The notes beneath the pieces are model-generated. The model worked only from the letters and a program-made list of their open reading frames with translations. It did no database searches and was not told the DNA's origin. The translations under genes and the position numbers were made by a program. Positions 1 to 7,017 of a stretch of 12,051 bases of DNA are shown one piece after another (positions within the stretch are counted from its first letter, which is position 1; each line of letters opens with the position of its first letter). Origin of the DNA: Fidelibacterota bacterium (GTDB taxonomy: Bacteria > Fidelibacterota > JAANXI01); assembly GCA_018263365.1 (NCBI GenBank), contig JAANXI010000172.1, positions 1 to 12,051 on the forward strand, given 5' to 3'.

Positions 1-123
1 TAAGGCTCCGTGAAATCCTCGACAGACCCTCCGGGTATGCCTTCGGTTTCCCAAAACCCTTTTCATCTCAACATCTTGGCACATCTCATCCACAACAATC
101 GCTCAATTTAGGTAAACCAACTC

Positions 124-1112
124 TTGCGAAATCACCGGCTTAAATTCCTGGGAGTCTATCTTGCCCATCAACTGCGACAGCGGCACCTTTTCCTGCGCTT
201 TGATCCGGTGATTGCCTGCAACCTGAGTTGCAAAATGTGTTACTTTAGCGATCCCGGATTCCGGAAAAGAAATAAAGGGCAGTTTCAAGATGAGGAAATC
301 GAGCGAATTGCGAAACTGCTGTTTCCCTCAGCACTGTAAATAGTCATAGGGTGCGGGACCGACATTATACAAGAACTTCACAGAGGTAATCCGGTTGGCG
401 CACGAGTATAAGGTTCCCCATATTGGTTTGACATCGAATGGCCAACTGTTAAAAGATTCTCACATCAATGATTTCATCAGATTCGGGCTGGACGAGTTGA
501 CCCTCTCGCTGCACGGCGTGGAACGGGAAACCTACGAAACATTTATGGTGAATGCGGATTACAATCGGTTTCATGATATACTCCAGCGGTTAGATAAGAT
601 TCGCAAAGGCTCGGATTTCAGCTCTTTTGATCTGCGAATCAATTTAGGATACTGTCAATTCCGACAATTTACAGGAACTTCGCAAGTTCTATTCAGTATT
701 CGGAAAGTACAATATCCGGACGCTACAGGTGCGCCCTGTGATGGATATTGGTGGGGAATACACGCATACTCTGTCCAGAGAGGGCGTTTCCGACTACAAT
801 CGGATCATCCGGGAGATGGAAGCACAAAGCAAGGAAAAGGACGTAACATTTTTAGCGAACACGGAAGACCCGGAGTACAGAGAAGATACCGAAAACAGAG
901 TGCTGCTCGATGCAGTCAAACGGTATATCTCGCCGGAGGTTGTCTGGAAGGACAGTTTTAACTGGAAAGACGAAACGTATTATCAGTACTGCGATCGAAT
1001 CCAGTGGCAGAAATATCTGTTGCGGTGCGTGTTTACGAGCAACGGAGAACTCAGGGAATTTGATACAGAAGGTCTTGGCGAAAATGCATTGAAATACAAC
1101 GTATTTACGTAA
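124..1112 (+). pseudogene. Decayed radical SAM protein gene
   Basis: This is the remnant of a radical S-adenosylmethionine enzyme of about 330 residues. The N-terminal part has the iron-sulfur motif CNLSCKMCYF (C-x3-C-x2-C), which in this superfamily holds the 4Fe-4S cluster that cleaves SAM. Reading frame 1 is stopped by TAA at 337-339, although radical-SAM-like sequence (IVIGCGT) continues past it. The frame then changes at about 361, where the usual GxEP motif is damaged, consistent with a loss of about 5 nt. Frame 2 continues (LAHEYKVPHIGLTSNG, then LTLSLHGVERETYE) until a second shift at about 641-651. Frame 3 carries the C-terminus (VRPVMDIGGEYTH onward) to TAA at 1110-1112. The original start is unclear: family-like sequence (VNQLLRNHRLKF) begins at 112, directly after an in-frame TAG at 109-111. 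TTG 124 is the first usable start. Substrate unknown. Sequencing error could explain some of the lesions, but at least three in one gene favour real decay. Confidence 0.8.
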
Positions 1113-1130
1113 ACGCAGAAGATTTTTTGA

Positions 1131-1160
1131 TTGGAAAAGAATGAATAAAATTATTATACT
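1131..1160 (+). promoter_or_regulatory. Putative sigma70-type promoter of the TPP riboswitch leader
   Basis: TTGGAA (1131-1136) and TATACT (1155-1160) are separated by 18 nt in an AT-rich stretch just after the pseudogene. A transcript starting near 1167 would begin about 10 nt before the first TPP aptamer, which is where the leader should start. The match is by eye only; nearby alternatives such as TTGATT at 1127 give poor spacing. Confidence 0.5.
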
Positions 1161-1175
1161 TTAACATGAAATGAA

Positions 1176-1250
1176 AAGGGGTGCCCCAATGTATCGGGGC
1201 TGAGATCACACCCGCAAGACCTGATCTGGGTAATACCAGCGTAGGGAGTG
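1176..1250 (+). ncRNA. TPP riboswitch aptamer 1 (THI element)
   Basis: This matches the thiamine pyrophosphate riboswitch core. It has GGGGTGCC near 1179-1186, the CTGAGAT block at 1200-1206, ACCC at 1210-1213, and the strongly conserved run from ACCTGATCTGG through TAATACCAGC to GTAGGGA (1219-1247). The P3 stem is GCCCC (1183-1187) with GGGGC (1196-1200). The CTGG and CCAG around TAATA form the P5 stem. Established knowledge: this RNA binds TPP and usually represses downstream genes when thiamine is plentiful. I could not find a convincing outer P1 helix by eye. The 3' end (GTAGGGAG, 1241-1248) is perfectly complementary to CTCCCTAC at 1271-1278 in the terminator, giving a clear antiterminator alternative. 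Confidence 0.95.
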
Positions 1251-1263
1251 AAATGAGATGTGA

Positions 1264-1298
1264 GCCGTTGCTCCCTACACGGAGTGAACGGCTTTTTT
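1264..1298 (+). terminator. Intrinsic terminator of TPP riboswitch 1 (expression platform)
   Basis: The stem pairs GCCGTTGCTCC (1264-1274) with GGAGTGAACGGC (1281-1292), with one small bulge, a CTACAC loop and a run of six T (1293-1298). Its 5' arm and loop (1271-1278) can instead pair over 8 nt with aptamer residues 1241-1248. TPP binding should hold those residues in the aptamer and let the terminator form, so the predicted logic is OFF with TPP. Confidence 0.9.
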
Positions 1299-1387
1299 AT
1301 TTGATCGAGGCAGAATCCTAGAGAGATGGCTGGATGTAAAATTTTATGAGGGGAGTGATTTTGAAATAGAATAGAGAAAATATGACG

Positions 1388-1472
1388 AGTTCAGGGGTGT
1401 CTCCCGATGTGTCGAGAGGCTGAGAACATACCCTCTGAACCTGATCCGGATCATGCCGGCGCAGGAAGAGAG
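1388..1472 (+). ncRNA. TPP riboswitch aptamer 2 (THI element)
   Basis: This is a second, divergent TPP aptamer. It has AGGGGTGTC near 1393-1401, GGCTGAGAA at 1418-1426, ACCC at 1430-1433, and the conserved ACCTGATCCGG / TCATGCCGGCGCAGGAA block at 1439-1467. P5 is CCGG/CCGG around ATCATG. The P3 stem (around 1399-1403 with 1416-1420) differs in sequence from the first aptamer while keeping its pairing. That fits two functional units rather than a very recent duplication. The outer P1 helix looks weak, with about 3 pairs visible. CAGG at 1462-1465 can pair with CCTG at 1494-1497 in the following terminator, extended across a bulge. Confidence 0.95.
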
Positions 1473-1482
1473 AAATCCAATG

Positions 1483-1518
1483 AAACCGCTTTCCCTGAGG
1501 CCGGGGAAAGCGGTTTTT
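1483..1518 (+). terminator. Intrinsic terminator of TPP riboswitch 2
   Basis: A perfect 13-bp stem pairs 1483-1495 (AAACCGCTTTCCC) with 1504-1516 (GGGAAAGCGGTTT). The loop is 8 nt and the stem runs into TTTTT (1514-1518). It lies between aptamer 2 and the receptor gene, so it is the second checkpoint for read-through. The 5' arm overlaps the segment that can pair with the 3' end of aptamer 2. Confidence 0.92.
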
Positions 1519-1585
1519 GTATTTCAATGGATGACAGTAGAGAATGAACTGAAAAAAATATCGTAACAAAACAAAGGAGTAACAG

Positions 1586-4072
1586 ATGTTTTCTAAGTTT
1601 TACAACCTGATTTTCCTGCTGGCTTTTTTTCCGATACTAGTTTTTGGGGAAGGAGCCATACAGGGAACGGTTACAAATGCAAAAACAGGTGAACCGCTTG
1701 TCGGCGTCAATGTATTGTTAGCAAAGACAGACTACGGCGCTGCCACCGATGAAGCCGGAGAATTTCAGATATCGAATATTCCCAACGGTGCATATACACT
1801 GAAGGTTACTCATATCGGTTACAAAAATTCCCATGAGCAGATAAGGATTTCCGGCGATATGGTGACGGTTGACATCCAGTTGAAGCCGACGGAAATCCGT
1901 GGCAAACGGGTAATTGTAGAGCCGACCCGGGCCATTGAGCGGAAGACGCCGGTTACATTTTCGTCACTTTCGGAAGAGGAACTGCAGTATCGTGATCCCA
2001 TAGAGGATATCCCGGTGATGCTCTCGGATTTGCCATCGACGAAAACCTATTCGGAGACCGGTACCGGCATGGGTTACACCTATCTGAACATCCGCGGATT
2101 TGACCAGCGGCGGATCTCTGTACTCATCAATGGGATTCCCCAGAACGATCCCGAAGACCATAACGTCTATTGGCTGAATTTCTACGACCTGGTCGGCTCA
2201 CTGGAAGATATCCAGGTGCAGCGTGGCGCTGGGACGGCGTTCTATGGCCCGGCGGCCATTGGCGGCAGTGTGAATCTGATTACCGAAAATTATAGTTGGG
2301 AGCCGGATTTTCAACTGGAAACCCAGGTCGGCAGTTATAATACGCGGAAAATCAGCGCCGAAGGAAGCACCGGATTGCTCAACGATCATTGGGTTGGATA
2401 TGGGCGTGTGACACGGATTACTTCGGATAATTATCGCGACTGGGCGTGGATGGATTTCAAACGATATTTTGCCGGACTGGCTTACTTCAGCGAAAACCAT
2501 ATCCTGAAAGTACAGACCTATGGCGGCCCCCAGGAAGATGGACTAGCGTATTCTGGCGTTTCCAGGGAAGATCTGGACGACCGGGAAGCGCGGCGGAGTA
2601 ATTACGCCGAAGTAACCGAGGACGTTGAACGGTTCAATCAGCCGCACTATGAGGTGATCCACCAATGGAAACTGGCCGATAATCTGACGATGAGCAATAC
2701 ACTGTACTATATCCGGGGTTACGGTTATTTCGATTATGATGGATCCTGGGCTCCACCGTCTTACTATCGACTGGGCACATCGGATTTCGAACCAACGTCC
2801 TGGGAAGACAGCCTCGGCACAGTCTCGATGGCCGGCAATACAATGATTCGCGCCTATGTGGATAACAGGCAGGGTGGATTGCTTCATCGGTACATTTGGA
2901 ATCATGCTCGCGGAGAACTCACCGCCGGCGTTGCACTCCGGAGACACAAATCCCTGCACTGGGGACGGATCCAGGAGAGCGAGGGTATGGTGTTCAATGA
3001 TACGCTGAACGCGGAAACTCATATAAGGCCGCTTGGCTCTGATATTGTAGGTTCCGGCGGGCACAGATACTATAAATACAACGGCGGGAAAAGCATCTAT
3101 TCGTTATTCGCCCACGAGAATTACAGCCTGACCGACGCGGTGAACCTGCTTTTTGATGTTCAATTAACCAGCAAAGAGTACCGCTTTTACAATGAAAAGT
3201 ATCTTGACCATGAATTCGACATTCCGTACCTCTTCGTGAATCCGAGCGTCGGCGTCAATGTGAACTTCACTGAAACGCTGAACGGATATGTCAACGTGGC
3301 TCGGACTACCCGCGAACCGCGACTGAAAAATTACTACGATGCGGCCGAGGCAAGCCAGCCGGAATCGTGGGGAACCGTCCGGCCTAAATTTGAACAGAAT
3401 CCGGATAATTCATTCAACTATGATGAACCACTCGTACATCCGGAGACACTGTATGACTATGAACTTGGCGCCGGCTATCGAACACAAAAGGCTAACCTGA
3501 ATCTGAACTTATATTTTATGGATTTCAAAAACGAAATAGTGAGTAATGGTCAGCTTGATCGATTTGGGCAACCCATCACCGGGAACGCCGAGCGTACTAG
3601 GCATTATGGTGTAGAATTTGCCGGTGCGTATCAGCTATTACCGTCGCTTCGGCTAAGTGGGAACTTCACATTCTCAAAAAATTACTTTATTGAACATACC
3701 AGTTTTCGCGAAGATTTAGCCGATACTGTAGAATCACAAACCCTTGACGACAACACCATCGGCGGTTTTCCGGGGCAGATGGGAAATCTGGAGTTGCAAT
3801 ACAACCGTGACCAGTGGTTCGCCAGATTACACGGTCAGTATGTCGGTGAACAATATACGACGAACTTCGAGGATGACGGCCCGGTCGTCGATGCCTACAA
3901 TGTCTGGGATGCGCGCCTGGGCTACAGGTTTCCTGTGCTAGGCGGTAAACTGAACCTGGCGCTGACGGTGAACAACATCTTCGACACGCTCTACGCCACC
4001 CACGGCGAAAGCGAGGATTTCTTCCCTGGCGCTACGCGGAATTACTTTCTGAGTGCGAAGTATGATTTTTAG
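1586..4072 (+). CDS. TonB-dependent outer-membrane receptor, probable thiamine-compound transporter
   Basis: This 828-residue TonB-dependent receptor should move a scarce nutrient across the outer membrane using energy from TonB-ExbBD. Residues 1-21 form a hydrophobic signal peptide (cleavage near VFG). Residues about 24-100 are a carboxypeptidase-regulatory-like beta domain (GTVTNAKTGEPLVGVNVLL, then GEFQISNIPNGAYTLKV). Residues about 130-235 are the plug (YLNIRGFDQRRISVLINGIP, RGAGTAFYGPAAIGGSVNLIT). The rest is the 22-strand barrel, ending in a typical C-terminal strand with terminal Phe (FLSAKYDF). The start is supported by AAGGAG at 1574-1579, 6 nt before ATG. No siderophore-specific mark is visible; the substrate is inferred from the two TPP riboswitches immediately upstream. 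Thiamine-related TonB receptors under THI elements are known in Bacteroidetes. No inner-membrane thiamine permease (such as PnuT) or thiamine kinase lies next to it here. A terminator follows. Confidence 0.93.
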   Translation: MFSKFYNLIFLLAFFPILVFGEGAIQGTVTNAKTGEPLVGVNVLLAKTDYGAATDEAGEFQISNIPNGAYTLKVTHIGYKNSHEQIRISGDMVTVDIQLKPTEIRGKRVIVEPTRAIERKTPVTFSSLSEEELQYRDPIEDIPVMLSDLPSTKTYSETGTGMGYTYLNIRGFDQRRISVLINGIPQNDPEDHNVYWLNFYDLVGSLEDIQVQRGAGTAFYGPAAIGGSVNLITENYSWEPDFQLETQVGSYNTRKISAEGSTGLLNDHWVGYGRVTRITSDNYRDWAWMDFKRYFAGLAYFSENHILKVQTYGGPQEDGLAYSGVSREDLDDREARRSNYAEVTEDVERFNQPHYEVIHQWKLADNLTMSNTLYYIRGYGYFDYDGSWAPPSYYRLGTSDFEPTSWEDSLGTVSMAGNTMIRAYVDNRQGGLLHRYIWNHARGELTAGVALRRHKSLHWGRIQESEGMVFNDTLNAETHIRPLGSDIVGSGGHRYYKYNGGKSIYSLFAHENYSLTDAVNLLFDVQLTSKEYRFYNEKYLDHEFDIPYLFVNPSVGVNVNFTETLNGYVNVARTTREPRLKNYYDAAEASQPESWGTVRPKFEQNPDNSFNYDEPLVHPETLYDYELGAGYRTQKANLNLNLYFMDFKNEIVSNGQLDRFGQPITGNAERTRHYGVEFAGAYQLLPSLRLSGNFTFSKNYFIEHTSFREDLADTVESQTLDDNTIGGFPGQMGNLELQYNRDQWFARLHGQYVGEQYTTNFEDDGPVVDAYNVWDARLGYRFPVLGGKLNLALTVNNIFDTLYATHGESEDFFPGATRNYFLSAKYDF

Positions 4073-4113
4073 AAGGATAAATTAGCAGAGAGCATCACCA
4101 CCGCTTAACATTC

Positions 4114-4147
4114 AAAGATGCCATCATTCCGAAAGATGGCATCTTTT
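4114..4147 (+). terminator. Intrinsic terminator after the receptor gene
   Basis: A perfect 12-bp stem pairs AAAGATGCCATC (4114-4125) with GATGGCATCTTT (4135-4146) around a 9-nt loop, followed by a short T run (4144-4147). It begins 41 nt after the receptor stop codon and ends before the polA promoter. It therefore separates the TPP-controlled unit from polA. Confidence 0.85.
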
Positions 4148-4169
4148 CTGTGTATTGTCCTCCTATCCG

Positions 4170-4198
4170 TTGCGACTGGTGTCCGATCTCCGTATAAT
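4170..4198 (+). promoter_or_regulatory. Sigma70-type promoter of polA
   Basis: TTGCGA (4170-4175) and a perfect TATAAT (4193-4198) are separated by exactly 17 nt. Transcription would begin near 4205, about 36 nt before the polA ATG at 4241. This supports that ATG over the in-frame ATG at 4118, which lies upstream of this promoter and inside the preceding terminator stem. Confidence 0.8.
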
Positions 4199-4240
4199 TA
4201 CTTCGTTAAATTCATAACTGAGTCCGAAAGAATTTCCTCT

Positions 4241-6985
4241 ATGGCAGAGAAGTCCCTCTATTTGATTGACGGATCGGCACTGGCCTACCGGGCCTATTTT
4301 GCCTTTATCCGAAATCCTCTTACTACTACCGACGGCCGGAACGTCTCGGCTATTTTCGGCTTCACCAACTCACTGCTGAAAATCCTCAGAGATGAAAACC
4401 CGGATTACATCTCCGTCGTCTTCGATACGCCAGAAAAGACGTTCCGGCACGAAAAATACCCGGAATACAAGGCAACCCGCGAAAAGATGCCGGATGAGAT
4501 GGCTGACCAGCTCGGTGACCTGAAACAGATGACCGAGTACATGAATATTCCGGTCATTGAATATCCGGGCTATGAGGCCGATGATGTGATGGCTACACTC
4601 GCCAACGTTGCTGAGGAAGAGGGCGTCACAAGTTACCTGGTAACCGGCGATAAAGATTTTGCCCAGTTGGTCAACGACGAAATTTACGTGTATAATACCT
4701 CCGGCAAAGGCAGCGACCCAGAAATCTGGAACCGGGATGCCGTGAAAGAAAAGTTCGGCGTCTTTCCGGAACAGATCGTCGATTACCTGGCGCTGATGGG
4801 CGACTCCAGCGATAATGTACCCGGCGTTCCCGGCATCGGCAAAAAGACTGCGCAGAAATTGCTTAACGAGTACGGCAGTCTGGACGAGGTACTGGACAAA
4901 GCAGATGACATCTCAGGCAAGCGCGCCAGAGAGGGACTCCAGGAGAATTCCGAGCAGGCACTTTTATCGCAGGATCTGGTAACTATAGTGAAGGACGCCC
5001 CGATTGATGAGGATTTCCACAATCTCAAATGGGATGAGTTCGATTATCAGAATCTCATTGATTATTGCAAGGATTTCGAATTTTTTACACTGGTTGATCA
5101 GATCGAAGAATTCCGGGATGGTGAGCCGAAAACAGCGGATAAGGAGTATAGGGCTGTCACATCCGCTGAGGAATTGCAGGAAATTGTAGCCGCCTGCCTT
5201 AAACAGGATATCATCTCCCTGGATCTGGAGACGACCTCGGTTGATCCGATGCGTGCGGACATCGTTGGCATAGCCATCTCATGGGAAGAGAATACTGGCG
5301 TGTATGTGCCGGTGAAGTACGCCGGCGATTCGGGGCGCGGTATCATGGTGACGCTGTTGAACGAGAGCGAACTCAGCGGCATCCTGACGCTGGAGGAGAC
5401 CCTGGAGATTCTGCAGCCGTTGTTCTCGGATGACGGCACGGCCATCACCGGACAGAATATCAAGTACGATGTATTGGTGCTCAAGTGTCACGAAATTGAG
5501 GTGCCGAACGTGGAATTCGACACCATGATCGCGGCGTATCTGCTGAAGCCGGAGGCGCGCAGTTACAAAGAGGATTATCTGAGCCTGGAATACCTCGGCT
5601 ACCAGATGCAGCCGATTGAGGAACTCATCGGGAAGAAGGGGAAAAACCAGAAAAATATGGCAGACATTGCCATTGAAAAGGTTACACCGTACGCCGCCGA
5701 GGATGCGGATATTGCGCTGCAACTAACCCGTGTACTCAGGGAAAAATTGCAGGACAATCAACTGTATGATTTGTTCAAAGATGTGGAACTCCCCCTGATG
5801 TATGTCCTTACACAGATGGAATACGACGGCGTCTATGTGGATCGGGAATTTTTGGAGACGATGTCCAAAAATCTGCAAGAAGAGCTGGAGAAACTCGAAA
5901 ATCAAATTTACGGTGCTGCCGGCAAAGAGTTTAACATTAACTCGCCGCAGCAGCTGTCGGAAATCCTGTTCGAGGATATTGGCCTGACGCCTATCAAAAA
6001 GACCAAAACCGGCTATTCCACCAACGCCCAGGTGCTTGAGGAACTCAAAAAGGAGCACGTGCTGCCGGGACTGATACTGGATTACCGGGAGATCGCCAAA
6101 CTGAAATCCACGTATGTGGACGCGCTGCCGGAACTAGTTCACCCGCGGACCGGGCGAATCCACACGAATTTCAATCAGACAGTCGCCGCCACCGGCCGAT
6201 TGAGCAGTAGCGAACCGAATTTCCAAAATATTCCGATCCGGACGGAACTGGGACGGGAAATCCGTCATGCGTTCGTCGCTGAAGACGATGGGAATTTTAT
6301 CATGGCGGCGGATTATTCACAGATCGAACTCCGTCTGATGGCCGAACTCTCCGAGGATCCAATGCTGAAAAAAGCGTTTCAGGATGAGGAGGACATTCAT
6401 ACGACAACAGCCGCGGTGGTGTTTGATGTCGACCCAGAGGATATCACGCCTGATATGCGCCGAAAGGCCAAGGTGGTGAACTTCGGCATCATGTACGGCG
6501 CCGGACCGTACCGGATGTCTAATGAACTCGGTATTTCGGTGGGCGAAGGGCAGGAACTCATTAATAACTACTTCGAAAAGTATCCCGGCATCAATAATTA
6601 CATCACCAAAACTATCGCTGATGCGCGGGAAAACAAGTACGTCAGCACGCTGTTCGGACGACGTAGGTATCTGCCGGATATCGATTCCTCTAACCGGAAT
6701 ATCCGGGAGGCGGCAGAACGCGCGGCCATCAATATGCCAATACAGGGTACGGCTGCCGACATGATAAAAATTGCAATGGTGCGTCTGCAGGAGAAGATGC
6801 GGGTACAAGAGTTCCGGTCGAAGATGATCCTGCAAATCCACGATGAACTGGTCTTTGAGGTGGAAAAAGAGGAACTGGACGATCTCAAATCTTTGGTAGC
6901 GGACACCATGGAAGGCGCCCTTGAACTGGATGTCCCGATTGTGGTGGACATCGGCGTGGCGAAGGACTGGTATGAAGCGCATTAA
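4241..6985 (+). CDS. polA: DNA polymerase I
   Basis: This 914-residue protein (E. coli Pol I has 928) fills gaps and removes RNA primers in replication and repair. The 5'-3' nuclease domain (about 1-300) shows LYLIDGSALAYRAYF, YEADDVMATLA, TGDKDFAQLV and GDSSDNVPGVPGIGKKTA. The 3'-5' proofreading domain (about 310-510) keeps all metal-site residues: D328 and E330 in SLDLETT, D410 in NIKYD, and Y484 and D488 in YAAEDAD. Proofreading should thus be active, unlike in Thermus aquaticus Pol I. The polymerase domain shows AADYSQIELR (D691), RRKAKVVNFGIMYG and LQIHDELVFE (D868), covering motifs A, B and C. ATG 4241 is chosen because it starts the family N-terminus (MAEKSLYLIDG) and lies just after the promoter; no clear Shine-Dalgarno is visible. 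nadB follows 32 nt downstream and may share the transcript. Confidence 0.98.
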   Translation: MAEKSLYLIDGSALAYRAYFAFIRNPLTTTDGRNVSAIFGFTNSLLKILRDENPDYISVVFDTPEKTFRHEKYPEYKATREKMPDEMADQLGDLKQMTEYMNIPVIEYPGYEADDVMATLANVAEEEGVTSYLVTGDKDFAQLVNDEIYVYNTSGKGSDPEIWNRDAVKEKFGVFPEQIVDYLALMGDSSDNVPGVPGIGKKTAQKLLNEYGSLDEVLDKADDISGKRAREGLQENSEQALLSQDLVTIVKDAPIDEDFHNLKWDEFDYQNLIDYCKDFEFFTLVDQIEEFRDGEPKTADKEYRAVTSAEELQEIVAACLKQDIISLDLETTSVDPMRADIVGIAISWEENTGVYVPVKYAGDSGRGIMVTLLNESELSGILTLEETLEILQPLFSDDGTAITGQNIKYDVLVLKCHEIEVPNVEFDTMIAAYLLKPEARSYKEDYLSLEYLGYQMQPIEELIGKKGKNQKNMADIAIEKVTPYAAEDADIALQLTRVLREKLQDNQLYDLFKDVELPLMYVLTQMEYDGVYVDREFLETMSKNLQEELEKLENQIYGAAGKEFNINSPQQLSEILFEDIGLTPIKKTKTGYSTNAQVLEELKKEHVLPGLILDYREIAKLKSTYVDALPELVHPRTGRIHTNFNQTVAATGRLSSSEPNFQNIPIRTELGREIRHAFVAEDDGNFIMAADYSQIELRLMAELSEDPMLKKAFQDEEDIHTTTAAVVFDVDPEDITPDMRRKAKVVNFGIMYGAGPYRMSNELGISVGEGQELINNYFEKYPGINNYITKTIADARENKYVSTLFGRRRYLPDIDSSNRNIREAAERAAINMPIQGTAADMIKIAMVRLQEKMRVQEFRSKMILQIHDELVFEVEKEELDDLKSLVADTMEGALELDVPIVVDIGVAKDWYEAH

Positions 6986-7017
6986 CATCTCACTTGACAG
7001 GAAGTAATACCTGCACA

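Noticed and set aside
1299..1390. Small peptide gene or second promoter between the two riboswitches
   Set aside because: The ATG frames are only 7-8 codons without a good ribosome binding site, and TTGAAA/TATGAC is spaced at only 14 nt.
2543..3064. 173-codon minus-strand frame inside the receptor gene
   Set aside because: It is a shadow of the barrel-coding region with no recognisable domain or independent start signal.
4118..4240. N-terminal extension of PolA from the in-frame ATG at 4118, with a hydrophobic stretch resembling a signal peptide
   Set aside because: It lies in the terminator stem and upstream of the polA promoter. PolA is cytoplasmic and its conserved N-terminus begins at 4241.
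6994..7017. TTG start for nadB
   Set aside because: It would add eight residues that overlap the likely ribosome binding site. ATG 7018 matches the usual NadB start.
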